From Candidatus Latescibacterota bacterium (lineage in GTDB: Bacteria > Latescibacterota > UBA2968 > SICM01): a DNA stretch of 35,738 bases. Every line of letters starts with the position of its first letter. The stretch's first letter is position 1. Both the position numbers and the translations under genes were made by a program. The notes beneath the pieces were generated by a model, which saw only the letters and a list, made by a program, of their open reading frames with translations, was not told the DNA's origin and did no database searches. This document shows, in pieces, positions 25,634 to 34,291 of this stretch. The stretch spans positions 1-35,738 of the forward strand of contig SICM01000026.1 of NCBI GenBank assembly GCA_009694805.1, in the 5' to 3' direction.

Positions 25634-27655
25634 TTATCCAATCACCAGCGCCCCCTCCCTGCCCATCACCCCGTACATCTCCCTCAGAAACGCGCCGAAC
25701 GCCTCATCCACGCCCGTGATCCGGAGGGGGCACGGCACGGCCAGGACCGCCGCCGTGCGGAACCCCCCCAGCCGCCTCAGCCCCGGCGCGTAGCACCGCT
25801 CCAGGATATAATCGTCGTCCTCCAGGTCATACCCCTGCCCCTCGATCACCGTCTCTCCCAGCCCCGGCGCGAACGGCCTGGCCAGCAGCGCCCAGAGCCC
25901 CGCGTCCCCCCGCGCCCACAGGTCCACGCCCGACGCGCCCGTCACGCCCCTCGCGTAGGCACAGGCCGTGACCAGGTCCTGCGCCCGCAGGGCCGCGTCC
26001 GTGCGGTTGTAGGTCGTGAAGAATGTCATGTCCTCCACGCGCCCCACCCGACGGGCCGGGTCGTGGTATTCGCCCGTCAGCCAGGGGTCCACGAAGAACA
26101 CCTCCCGCCCCTCCCGGAGCCACCCCACGATCCGCTCCCAGACCGTTCCCCCGTCCTCCCCCCGCGCCCAGGCGCGCTTCCCGTCCCCGTGCGCCATCAC
26201 GACCGGCGTCCCGCCCCCGGACGCGAGCGGGGCCAGCCTGAGTATGGGGATCGCCTCCCCCCGGTCCTTCTCCCCCAGCAGGAGGCGGTGCAGCCGGTAA
26301 TGGACGCCCCCGGCCTCCCCCTCCACCATCCCCCGGACCTCCGCCTTTAGGTCCTGCGGCAGCGGGACCTGGATCCCCAGCATCTGCTGGAACGGAGCCC
26401 GAAACGTATCCTGAAACCGCACCATCTCCTCTCCCCGTTTCGGGCACAGAGCGGCCAGTTGGGCCTCGCTCCGCGCGATCCAGATGTTCTCCAACGTCGC
26501 CTCGTCCGTCAGCCCCGGCAGGGCGCTCCCCTCCGGTGTCACGCGCAGGTCCTCCGTCCGCCCGACCTGCACGGGGACCTCCCGATAGGCCGCCTCCCCT
26601 TCGGGCCTGCCCAGCAGCCACCGCGCAAACCACGCGTAGACCGCCTCCCGGCTCTCCCGGTTGTAGTTGTGGTCTGCCTCGATCTGCACGCAACGCACCC
26701 GCTCCCCCGCCCCGAACAGCTCGTAGATGCCCCGGATGGCCGGGTATTCCACCTGCGGCGTATTTTTCGTCCAGTCCCCCGTGCAGGACACCAGCAGCGT
26801 GGGCCGGGGGGCCATGCACGCCCCGAACTCCACGTTGAACGCGTCCGTGCGCAGGTTCGGCGCGTTCTCGCACAGACAGCCCCCCTGCATGTGCGCCGAG
26901 ATCATGTTGACCGGGGCCGAGACCTTCACCCGCTCGTCCACCGCCGTCAGCAGGAACGTCTGCGTGCCCCCGCCCGACTCCCCCGTACATCCGAGGCGCT
27001 CCGGGTCCACATAGGGCAGGGAGGCGAGATAGTCCAGGACCCGGATGCTGTTCCAGAGCTGAAGCCCCAGCAGGGTGATCCCCCACAGGTCCCCCCGGAG
27101 GGTCCGGTACTGGTGGCTCACCGCCTGCCGGTCCCCGTACCCCACCATGTCATACGAGAACGCCGCGCAGCCCTGCTTGGCGAAGTGGATGCAGCGCGCG
27201 GCGATGGGGTTCCCGAACCCGTCCCCGAACCGCCCCTCCTTCCAGTGCCCGTGCGGGTTGGCGATCCCCGGAATCCTCCCCTGGACCTCGGCGGGCCGGT
27301 AGAGGTTGCCCGTGACGTAGAACCCCGGCAGCGTCTCGAAATAGACGTTCTCGACCACGTAGTCGTCCCGCTGCGCACTCTGCGTCACCACCGGCTTCAG
27401 GTCCGGCCGCTCCGGCATCGGGAAGAGCCCTGCGCTCACCAGGACCTGCCGTTTCAGCGCCTCCGCCCGCGCCAGCCACTGCGCCTGCGTGACGGGGTGC
27501 TGGAAGGTGTAGGGCCTGTCATAGCGGCGCAGATCGACCAGCCTCCGGTCCGGAATCCGGTCCCGGTGGCGGGCCTCTGCGGAGGGCCGGGCCGGGCCGC
27601 GCGGCAGCACGTCCATCTCCCGGGTCAGCGCGTCTGGGAATCGTTCAGGTGACAT
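25634..27655 (-). CDS. Alpha/beta-hydrolase, acetyl-xylan-esterase-like (AXE/Abhydrolase_7 type)
   Basis: This 673-residue protein carries one clear alpha/beta-hydrolase domain in its first half. It has NLYRPAEVQGRIPGIANPHGHWKEG (oxyanion strand region), SYDMVGYGDR, nucleophile S227 in GCTGESGGGTQTF, PRPTLLVSCTGDWT with a candidate acid, and catalytic-type histidine in EADHNYN. The second half (about residues 380-673) contains TPVVMAHGDGKRAWA, resembling a second degenerate hydrolase fold. No signal peptide is seen. ATG 27655 has an excellent GGAGGAA site; the upstream extension is rejected. Family members remove acyl groups from plant and algal polysaccharides. It is divergent from the sulfatase maturase, fitting a carbohydrate locus, but the substrate is unproven. 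Confidence 0.83.
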   Translation of the reverse strand: MSPERFPDALTREMDVLPRGPARPSAEARHRDRIPDRRLVDLRRYDRPYTFQHPVTQAQWLARAEALKRQVLVSAGLFPMPERPDLKPVVTQSAQRDDYVVENVYFETLPGFYVTGNLYRPAEVQGRIPGIANPHGHWKEGRFGDGFGNPIAARCIHFAKQGCAAFSYDMVGYGDRQAVSHQYRTLRGDLWGITLLGLQLWNSIRVLDYLASLPYVDPERLGCTGESGGGTQTFLLTAVDERVKVSAPVNMISAHMQGGCLCENAPNLRTDAFNVEFGACMAPRPTLLVSCTGDWTKNTPQVEYPAIRGIYELFGAGERVRCVQIEADHNYNRESREAVYAWFARWLLGRPEGEAAYREVPVQVGRTEDLRVTPEGSALPGLTDEATLENIWIARSEAQLAALCPKRGEEMVRFQDTFRAPFQQMLGIQVPLPQDLKAEVRGMVEGEAGGVHYRLHRLLLGEKDRGEAIPILRLAPLASGGGTPVVMAHGDGKRAWARGEDGGTVWERIVGWLREGREVFFVDPWLTGEYHDPARRVGRVEDMTFFTTYNRTDAALRAQDLVTACAYARGVTGASGVDLWARGDAGLWALLARPFAPGLGETVIEGQGYDLEDDDYILERCYAPGLRRLGGFRTAAVLAVPCPLRITGVDEAFGAFLREMYGVMGREGALVIG

Positions 27656-27713
27656 TGGGAATTCCTCCGAAAAACGGCAAACGGCAAACACGGCCCCTGT
27701 GCTCACTCTTTTG

Positions 27714-27742
27714 TTGACATCCGGCCTGAAATCGCTCACATT
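27714..27742 (+). promoter_or_regulatory. Possible promoter for the anaerobic sulfatase maturase
   Basis: A consensus TTGACA (27714-27719) is followed after 17 bases by CACATT (27737-27742), a weak -10. It lies about 75 bases before the ATG at 27817 in the region shared with the divergent esterase gene. Confidence 0.3.
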
Positions 27743-27816
27743 CTGTGCGTCAGGGGCTTCAGGGCGTTAAGATATAACCGGGTCGAGCAGATTGCAAGGG
27801 CTGTTTGGGATCTCTC

Positions 27817-29133
27817 ATGAACGCTTCGGTATCCATGCCCACGGCCGGCGCGCAGACCATCGCCCCCGCCGCCTTCCACATCATGCTCAAGCCCAGGGGC
27901 GCGATCTGCAACCTGGACTGTACTTACTGCTACTTCCTCTCCAAGGAGATGCTCTACCCCGGCAGCCGCTTCCGCATGGCCGCCGACCTGCTGGAGGAAT
28001 ACACCCGCCAGTACATCGAGGCCCAGCGCGTCCCCGAGGTCACCTTCGCCTGGCAGGGGGGCGAGCCCACCCTCATGGGCCTGGACTTCTTCCGGCTGGC
28101 CGTCGAGCTTCAGCAGAAATACCGTCGGCCCGGCATGGCCGTCCACAACGCCCTCCAGACCAACGGCACGACCCTCGACGACGACTGGTGCCGCTTCTTC
28201 CGGGAACACGGCTTCCTGATCGGCCTCAGCCTGGACGGCCCCCGCAGCCTGCACGACGCCTACCGCGTGGACAAGGGGGGCAACCCCACCTTTGACGCCG
28301 TGATGGCCGGCCTGGCCCTGCTCCGGAGGCACGACGTGGAGTTCAACGTCCTGACGACCGTCCACGCGGCCAATGCGGGACATCCGCTCGAAGTGTATCG
28401 CTTCCTCCGGGACGAAGTCCGCACAGCGTTCATGCAGTTCATCCCGATCGTCGAGCGGGACAACGACACCGGCTTCCAGGAAGGGGAGCGCCTCACGGAC
28501 CGCTCCGTGACGGGCCGGCAGTACGGGGACTTCCTGATCGCCCTCTTCGACGAATGGGTGCGGCGGGACGTGGGCCGCGTCTACGTGCAGATCTTCGACG
28601 TCTCCCTGGCCGCCTGGCTCGGCCAGTCCCCCGGCCTCTGCATCTTCGAGGAGACCTGCGGCGGCGCCCTGGCCATGGAGCACAACGGCGACCTCTTCTC
28701 GTGCGACCACTTCGTGGAGCCCCGGCACAAACTCGGCAACCTCCTGGAACTCCCCCTCATCGACATGGTGGCCTCCGAGCAGCAGCGGCAGTTCGGCCTG
28801 GCCAAGCGGGAGGCACTCCCCCGCTACTGTCGGGAGTGCGAGGTCCGCTTCGTCTGCAACGGCGGCTGCCCCAAGGACCGCACCCTCCAGACCCCCGACG
28901 GCGAGCCCGGCCTCAACGTCCTGTGCGCGGGCTACCGGGCCTTCTTCAACCACATCGACCCGGCGATGCGGTTCATGGCCTCGGAGTGGCAGGCCGGCAG
29001 GCCCCCCGCCAACATCATGGACCACCTGACCCGTCAGGAGGCCGAATGGCAGCGCCGCCTGGCCAGCCTAGGACGCAACGACTCCTGCCCCTGCGGAAGC
29101 GGCCTCAAGCTCAAGCGGTGCCACGGACGCTAA
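27817..29133 (+). CDS. Anaerobic sulfatase-maturating enzyme (radical SAM-SPASM) with C-terminal SEC-C motif
   Basis: The 438-residue enzyme converts an active-site Cys or Ser of a sulfatase into formylglycine under anoxic conditions. The radical SAM cluster motif CNLDCTYC (C31, C35, C38) is followed by FAWQGGEPTLMG, LQTNGTTLDD and GLSLDGP. The C-terminal SPASM region has CGGALAMEHNGDLFSCDHFVEP, then CRECEVRFVCNGGCPKDR and LCAGYRAFF, which ligate two more clusters. All are anSME hallmarks. The last 20 residues (NDSCPCGSGLKLKRCHG) are a SEC-C zinc motif, as in SecA tails. ATG 27817 is used; its Shine-Dalgarno is weak. No sulfatase is in the window, so its client is elsewhere. Confidence 0.92.
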   Translation: MNASVSMPTAGAQTIAPAAFHIMLKPRGAICNLDCTYCYFLSKEMLYPGSRFRMAADLLEEYTRQYIEAQRVPEVTFAWQGGEPTLMGLDFFRLAVELQQKYRRPGMAVHNALQTNGTTLDDDWCRFFREHGFLIGLSLDGPRSLHDAYRVDKGGNPTFDAVMAGLALLRRHDVEFNVLTTVHAANAGHPLEVYRFLRDEVRTAFMQFIPIVERDNDTGFQEGERLTDRSVTGRQYGDFLIALFDEWVRRDVGRVYVQIFDVSLAAWLGQSPGLCIFEETCGGALAMEHNGDLFSCDHFVEPRHKLGNLLELPLIDMVASEQQRQFGLAKREALPRYCRECEVRFVCNGGCPKDRTLQTPDGEPGLNVLCAGYRAFFNHIDPAMRFMASEWQAGRPPANIMDHLTRQEAEWQRRLASLGRNDSCPCGSGLKLKRCHGR

Positions 29134-29147
29134 CCCCTCCCCCCAAT

Positions 29148-29172
29148 CCCCCTCCCCGAAACGGAGAGGGGG
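29148..29172 (+). terminator. Hairpin after the sulfatase maturase gene
   Basis: CCCCCTCCCCG (29148-29158) pairs with CGGAGAGGGGG (29162-29172) at 10 of 11 positions around an AAA loop, 14 bases after the stop. A short TCTTTT follows. Confidence 0.5.
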
Positions 29173-29212
29173 AACAGTCTTTTCAAAATGATAAGAGGCG
29201 CGACAGCGCTGA

Positions 29213-29387
29213 GGGCGCGCCGCCAGAAACCCTCACCAGCTGAGCCCAGCAGAAGCAATCCACATGCCGGGGGCACAAATTTCTGTGCGACAACTGAACG
29301 TCAAGGTTGCGGCGCGCCCAGCCTCCCCGGCGCTTGAGGGGCGTGCTTCTTTGGCCCCACCTTTCTTGCACGAGCAAGAAAAGGTGG
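29213..29387. repeat. Intergenic inverted repeats upstream of the propeller-amidase gene
   Basis: GGGCGCGCCGC (29213-29223) and its exact complement (29309-29319) enclose 85 bases that include a GCACA/TGTGC hairpin (29263-29288 region). Further on, CCACCTTTCTTGC (29357-29369) pairs with 29374-29387 with one bulged A around ACGA, ending 22 bases before the start codon. The first pair may be a small mobile or dispersed element, the second a leader hairpin. Confidence 0.45.
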
Positions 29388-29409
29388 AATGCCCGTCGTA
29401 AGGAGAACT

Positions 29410-32238
29410 ATGGATCACACCGTCCTCTCCCCCACCGGCTCCTCGCGGGGCACGGCCTACACCATGAGCAACAAGGTCCTCACCCACGACGGCCGGACCC
29501 ACGTCACCTGGCTCGACCGGACCCACAGGATCTACGTGCGGACCTTCGATCACGAGACAAAGACCTGGGGCCAGCCCATCTTCGTCGGGGACGGGAAGGA
29601 CAACCACGCCGGCGCCGCGCTCGCCATGGACTCGGAGAGCCACCTCCACATCGTCTACGGCCCGCACAACGGATCGATCAACTACGCGGTCAGCGCCGCG
29701 CCCAACAGCGCCGACGCCTGGACGCATCAACCCCCCTTCGGCGGGACCCGCGCCACCTATCCGAGCCTCGTCTGTGACAAACACGACACCCTCCACGTCT
29801 GCTATCGCGGGGCCTTCCGCGAGGAACGCCCTTACGTCCTGATGTACCAGCGCAAGCCGAAGGGAGAGGCCTGGTCCGAACAGGTGGCCCTGGTGAACCC
29901 GGAGGGACCGCCCGCCTACACCCAGTACGAGAACGCCCTCCATCTCGCCTCCGACGGGACGCTCTACCTGGGCTACCACATCGTCCGGGCGCAACAGGAC
30001 GACCACACCAAAGTCTACGGGCGGGGCTTCGGCCTGATGCGCTCTCCAGACGGGGGAAAATCGTGGACCGCCGCGTCCGGCGAACCCCTGACCCTCCCGA
30101 CCACGCCCACCTCCCCCTGCGTGATCGAGTTCAGCGAGCGCCTGGACGTGCGCGTCGGGGACGTCGCCTGCGACGGCCAGGGCAACCCCTATTTCACCCT
30201 CCACCGCTGGGAGTCCGACCCGCCTCAGACCTTCCTGTACCGCTGGCGAAGACGAGCCTGGGAGGTCATCCCCCTCCTGCCGGAAGCGCAGAGATGCTAC
30301 GGGGACTGCTCGACCTCCGACGTCTTCGCCCTCACCATCTCCGACGACAATACCCTTTTCGCCGCGGGCGTCGTCTGCGAAAAGGGGGGAGACTGGTCCC
30401 ACCCCACGAACGAGATCCTCCTCCTCACCTCCCGGGACCTCGGCGAGACCTTTTCAAGTTACAAAATTTCTCCCGAAGACCGATCCACCCCCAACTGGCT
30501 GCCCAGCCTGGAGCGTCAGACCGGACACAACCGGGTCAAGGCCCCTCACCTGATCTACACCCACGGCCACATAGGCGAGGGCCTTAGCCCGCAGATCGAC
30601 ACGGAGATCCGCTTCGTCTCGCTGGCGGAGATCGTGTGTCGCGAGGAGGAGGCGATCCAGAGGGACATCGCCGGGGCCGAGCGCCTCAGCGACATCGCCT
30701 TCACCGATGATCAGCGGGAGAAGATGCTGAAGCGGGTGGAGGGCCACCGGGTCAAATACCGTCGCCTGCGCGAAGTGCCTGTCGGCTACGACGTGGAACC
30801 GCCCACGGTCTTTCTTCCGGGAGCCGCCAAATCCCTGAAGGGACAGGGCCGAGCCCGCAGACCGCTCAGACTGCGGGAAATCGAGTCCCTCGCGCGCCCC
30901 TCCGCCGACGACGACCTGGCCTTCCTGCCCGTGACCGCCCTCGCGCACCTGGTCCGGACCCGGCAGGTCTCGCCCGTGGAGCTGACCCGCCTCTACCTGG
31001 AGCGGTGTCACACCTATGCCTCCCGCCTCCACTGCATCGTCACCCTCACCGAGAACCTCGCGCTCAAACAGGCGAAGAAGGCCGAGGCGGAGATCGGGAA
31101 AGGCCGCTATCGAGGCCCCCTGCACGGCATCCCCTGGGGCGCGAAGGACCTGCTCGCCACGAAAGGCATCCGGACCACCTGGGGGGCCACCCCGTTCGAG
31201 CATCAGGTCATCGACGCGGACGCCACCGTGGTCGAGCGCCTGCGCCGCGCCGGGGCCATCCTCATCGCCAAGCTGTCCATGGGCGCGCTGGCCAGCGGCC
31301 CCCACTGGTTCGGCGGGACCACCCGGAACCCCTGGAACCCGGAGCAAGACGCGAGCGGGTCCTCCGCCGGACCCGGCGCGGCCACCGCCGCCGGGCTGGT
31401 GGGGTTCAGCATCGGGTCCGAGACGAACGGCTCCATCGTCTCCCCCGGCCACCGCTGCGGCGTCGTCGGCCTGAGGCCCACCTACGGCCGCGTCAGCCGT
31501 CACGGCGCCATGGCCCTGAGCTGGACCATGGACAAACTGGGGCCGATGTGCCGGGGCGTGGAGGACTGTGCCGCCGTGCTCCACGCGATTTACGGCCCGG
31601 ATGGAAAGGACCGGAGCGTGGCCGACGCCCCGTTCAACTACCCTCCGGACCGCCGCCTCTCCGATCTCCGGATCGGCTACCTCGCCGCCGAGTACGGGGA
31701 GGTCAGGGACCCTGCGGAGCGGGCCGTGGACCAGGCCGCCCTCGACCTCTTTCGATCCCTGGGCGCGGACCCGAAGCCCGTCGAGCTGCCCGACTGTCCC
31801 CTCGACGCCCTCCGGATGGTCCTGACCGTGGAGGCCGCCGCCGCGTTCGACGACCTGACCCGGAGCGGCGCGGTGGACCTGACGGTCGGGCGGGACAAGA
31901 GCAGCTGGCCGGACACCTTCCGGGCGGAACGGACCGTCCCGGCCGTGGACTATCTCCGGGCGCAGCGCGTCCGGACCCTCCTGATGCGAGACGTGGAATC
32001 CCTGATGGCACAATGGGACCTCCTCATCGCCCCGGCGGGCGGCGGGCCGAGCATGTCCGTCCTGAACCTCACCGGCCACCCGGCCCTCCTCGTCCCGTGC
32101 GGCTTCCCGAACGGCCTCCCGCGCGGCATGACCCTCATCGGAAGGCTCTACGATGAGGCCACGCCCCTGATGGCCGGCGGCGTCTACGAACAGGCCACGG
32201 ACTGGCATCACCGCCGACCCGACCTCTTCAAGCCCTGA
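29410..32238 (+). CDS. BNR_4 beta-propeller (ulvan-lyase-like) fused to amidase-signature enzyme
   Basis: This 942-residue fusion has ATG 29410 with AAGGAGAAC upstream. Residues 1-405 form a BNR_4-type propeller: repeated DxxGxxH/Y blades, DNHAGAALAMD (H66), VYGPHNGS (H86), CYRGAF (Y132) and MYQRKP (R148). That spacing resembles the PL24/PL25 ulvan-lyase active site as I remember it. Residues 415-470 are the helical leader usual for amidases (FTDDQREKML). Residues 505-942 are an amidase-signature domain with K579 (GAKDLL), the cis-Ser in DASGSSAGPG (S651/S652) and nucleophile S675 (SETNGSIVSPG). It lacks a signal peptide. The frame is continuous with no stop between domains, so it is either a true bifunctional protein or two merged genes. 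It probably cleaves an acidic polysaccharide and an amide bond, the latter unknown. Confidence 0.85.
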   Translation: MDHTVLSPTGSSRGTAYTMSNKVLTHDGRTHVTWLDRTHRIYVRTFDHETKTWGQPIFVGDGKDNHAGAALAMDSESHLHIVYGPHNGSINYAVSAAPNSADAWTHQPPFGGTRATYPSLVCDKHDTLHVCYRGAFREERPYVLMYQRKPKGEAWSEQVALVNPEGPPAYTQYENALHLASDGTLYLGYHIVRAQQDDHTKVYGRGFGLMRSPDGGKSWTAASGEPLTLPTTPTSPCVIEFSERLDVRVGDVACDGQGNPYFTLHRWESDPPQTFLYRWRRRAWEVIPLLPEAQRCYGDCSTSDVFALTISDDNTLFAAGVVCEKGGDWSHPTNEILLLTSRDLGETFSSYKISPEDRSTPNWLPSLERQTGHNRVKAPHLIYTHGHIGEGLSPQIDTEIRFVSLAEIVCREEEAIQRDIAGAERLSDIAFTDDQREKMLKRVEGHRVKYRRLREVPVGYDVEPPTVFLPGAAKSLKGQGRARRPLRLREIESLARPSADDDLAFLPVTALAHLVRTRQVSPVELTRLYLERCHTYASRLHCIVTLTENLALKQAKKAEAEIGKGRYRGPLHGIPWGAKDLLATKGIRTTWGATPFEHQVIDADATVVERLRRAGAILIAKLSMGALASGPHWFGGTTRNPWNPEQDASGSSAGPGAATAAGLVGFSIGSETNGSIVSPGHRCGVVGLRPTYGRVSRHGAMALSWTMDKLGPMCRGVEDCAAVLHAIYGPDGKDRSVADAPFNYPPDRRLSDLRIGYLAAEYGEVRDPAERAVDQAALDLFRSLGADPKPVELPDCPLDALRMVLTVEAAAAFDDLTRSGAVDLTVGRDKSSWPDTFRAERTVPAVDYLRAQRVRTLLMRDVESLMAQWDLLIAPAGGGPSMSVLNLTGHPALLVPCGFPNGLPRGMTLIGRLYDEATPLMAGGVYEQATDWHHRRPDLFKP

Positions 32239-32249
32239 CCCCTTCCTCC

Positions 32250-32278
32250 TTGACACGAGATCGCGTCTGGCCCATATT
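32250..32278 (+). promoter_or_regulatory. Candidate sigma-70 promoter for the phosphatase-M20-epimerase genes
   Basis: TTGACA (32250-32255) and CATATT (32273-32278) are separated by 17 bases, between the amidase stop and ATG 32301. With a start point near 32285 the leader would be very short but includes AAAGGAA. Confidence 0.45.
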
Positions 32279-32300
32279 CTTCACATACCGAAAGGAACCC

Positions 32301-33074
32301 ATGTCCACACATACACCGGCCTCGCGCCACCTGCCCTGGGAGAGGTGTTACAACGCCCGCGACGTGGGCGGGTACGAGACCGGCGACGGTGCGCGGACCC
32401 GGTGGCGGTCCCTGGTCCGGGCGGACGACCTCTGCCGCCTCACGCCCGCCGGATGCGCCGCCCTCCTCGACTACGGCGTGCGCACGATCATCGACCTCCG
32501 CCTCCCCTCCGAGTGCGCCAGGGCCCTTCACCCCTTCGCATCGCGTCCGAACGATGGACCGAGTCTCATCTATCACCATATCTCCATGATGGATGAGACC
32601 GACCGCGAGGGCACGGCGCGGATCAATGCCGGGGACACCCCTCAAGAAATCTACATCCTGATCCTTGAGCAGTACCCCTCCAGCGTCGCCGCCGCTGTCC
32701 GGGCCTTCGCCCAGGCCGGGCCGGGAGGCGTGCTCGTCCACTGTCACGGGGGGAAAGATCGCACCGGCATCCTCGTGGCCCTCCTGCTGACCCTGGCCGG
32801 CGTCCCGCAGGCCACGATCGCTCAGGACTATGCCGAAAGTGAAGACTACCTGCAACCCTCCTACCGGGAAGCCCTCGCGCAGATCGCGCACGACCCTGTC
32901 CGGCATCAGCAACTCGCCCGACAGATCCGGAAGCTGGCGCCGACGCCCGAAGCCATGCGGGCGACCCTGTCGCATCTGGACACGAAACACGGCGGGGTGA
33001 GCGCTTACCTGAAGGCGACGGGGGTCACGCCAGAGGACCTGGAGAGCATCCGAAACCGACTGCGCGAAACGTAA
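32301..33074 (+). CDS. Tyrosine/dual-specificity protein phosphatase family (Y_phosphatase3-like)
   Basis: The 257-residue protein has the CX5R loop VHCHGGKDRTG with C148 and R154, the phosphocysteine-intermediate signature. The N-terminal NARDVGGYETGDG and RSLVRADDLCRLTPAG segments are typical of bacterial Y_phosphatase3 proteins, and ILVALLLTLAGV follows the loop. Substrates in this family include phosphotyrosine proteins and phosphoinositides; here the substrate is unknown. ATG 32301 has AAAGGAA; the 17 upstream codons overlap the promoter and are rejected. It is followed by the M20 hydrolase after 17 bases, probably one operon. Confidence 0.88.
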   Translation: MSTHTPASRHLPWERCYNARDVGGYETGDGARTRWRSLVRADDLCRLTPAGCAALLDYGVRTIIDLRLPSECARALHPFASRPNDGPSLIYHHISMMDETDREGTARINAGDTPQEIYILILEQYPSSVAAAVRAFAQAGPGGVLVHCHGGKDRTGILVALLLTLAGVPQATIAQDYAESEDYLQPSYREALAQIAHDPVRHQQLARQIRKLAPTPEAMRATLSHLDTKHGGVSAYLKATGVTPEDLESIRNRLRET

Positions 33075-33091
33075 GACGAAAGATCTCAACG

Positions 33092-34291
33092 ATGAGCATG
33101 GACCTTTCAGCAAGTCTTGTCGAAAAGATAAAAGCCTCTGTGGACCGGCAGCGCCTCCTGGACACCGCCGTCGCCCTGGTCGAGGTCCCCAGCCCCACCC
33201 GGAGCGCTGGCGCGGTGGCCGACCGTCTGGCCGGCCTCCTTCAACAGGACGGCTTCTCCGTCGAGCGCCCCGTGGCGGACTGGCCGGAGGCCCCGGCCGT
33301 CGCCGTACGTTTCAAGGCTGGAGCCCCGGGCCGCACCCTCCAGTTCGACGGCCATCTGGACACCGTCCATCTCCCCTTCGTCCCGCCCCGCGTCTCGGAA
33401 GGCATCCTCTACGGCTCCGGCGCGTCCGACATGAAAGGCGGCATCGCCGCCTGTGTGGAGGCCCTGCGCGTCCTGCGCGAGACCTCCGCCCTGCCCGCAG
33501 GGGGCCTCCTCCTCACCGCCCACGACCACCACGAGGGCCCCTGGGGGGACCGCCGTCAGCTCTATGCCCTGATCGACGCGGGATACGTCGGCGACGCCGT
33601 CCTCCTGCCCGAGTACCTCGCGGACCGCCTGCCCCTGGCCGGACGGGGCATGGCCATCTTCGAGGTGACCCTCCGCCGGGAGGGGGAGCCCGCGCACGAG
33701 GTCCTGCGCCCTTACGAGGAGCCGAACGTCCTGGACACGGGCGCGGAACTCGTCGTCCGCCTCCGGGACCTGCGCGAGCAGCTCCGGGCCACCGCCGCCC
33801 CCCACGCCGGCTGCGACGCCGTCTTCGTCGGGAAGATCGCCTCCGGCGAAATCTACAATCAGCACCCCGTCGAATGCCGCGTCCACGGCACGCGCCGCTG
33901 GGTCACGCCGGGGACCGTGGAGGCCGTCCGCGCGGACTTCTACAGACGCCTGGAAGACCTCGCCCGCGCCAGCCGGACCGTTATCACCGCCGACTTCGCC
34001 GTCCAGGGGGACGCCTTCCACATCGAGGCCTCCGACCCCCTCGTGGCCGCCTTCCAGGCCGCGCACCAGGCCGTCACGGGACGGACCCTGCCCCCCGGCG
34101 GAAAACCCTTCGTGGACGACGGCAACACCTTCGCCTCCAGGGCCGGCATCCCGGCCCTCACCCACGGCCCCGACGCGAAGGGCGCGCACACCCTCCAGGA
34201 ATGGGTCCCCGTGGACGAACTCATCCGCCTCGCGCAGGTCTACGCCCTGACCGCCGTGGGCTATTGCGCCTCTCCAAAGGAGGGGTCATGA
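33092..34291 (+). CDS. M20-family metallohydrolase (amidohydrolase/peptidase)
   Basis: This 399-residue protein is an M20 di-zinc hydrolase of the ArgE/DapE/CPG2 superfamily that cleaves N-acyl-amino or peptide bonds. Metal and catalytic residues are visible: H88 and D90 (QFDGHLDTVH), D113 (GSGASDMKGG), the carboxylate pair at HDHHEGPWGD (E148 general base), LLPEYLA and the late histidine in THGPDAKGAHTLQEWV. The lid domain lies about 180-290. ATG 33092 has only a loose AAAG site; an alternative ATG is at 33098. The stop overlaps the epimerase start (ATGA), so the two are translationally coupled. DapE, ArgE or a sugar N-deacylase role cannot be told apart; context favours an N-acyl sugar or peptide-linked glycan. 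Confidence 0.87.
   Translation: MSMDLSASLVEKIKASVDRQRLLDTAVALVEVPSPTRSAGAVADRLAGLLQQDGFSVERPVADWPEAPAVAVRFKAGAPGRTLQFDGHLDTVHLPFVPPRVSEGILYGSGASDMKGGIAACVEALRVLRETSALPAGGLLLTAHDHHEGPWGDRRQLYALIDAGYVGDAVLLPEYLADRLPLAGRGMAIFEVTLRREGEPAHEVLRPYEEPNVLDTGAELVVRLRDLREQLRATAAPHAGCDAVFVGKIASGEIYNQHPVECRVHGTRRWVTPGTVEAVRADFYRRLEDLARASRTVITADFAVQGDAFHIEASDPLVAAFQAAHQAVTGRTLPPGGKPFVDDGNTFASRAGIPALTHGPDAKGAHTLQEWVPVDELIRLAQVYALTAVGYCASPKEGS

Noticed and set aside
30454-32256. 600-codon minus-strand open frame opposite the amidase
   Set aside because: Low-complexity Gly/Arg/Val-rich translation with no motif; antisense to a clear enzyme.
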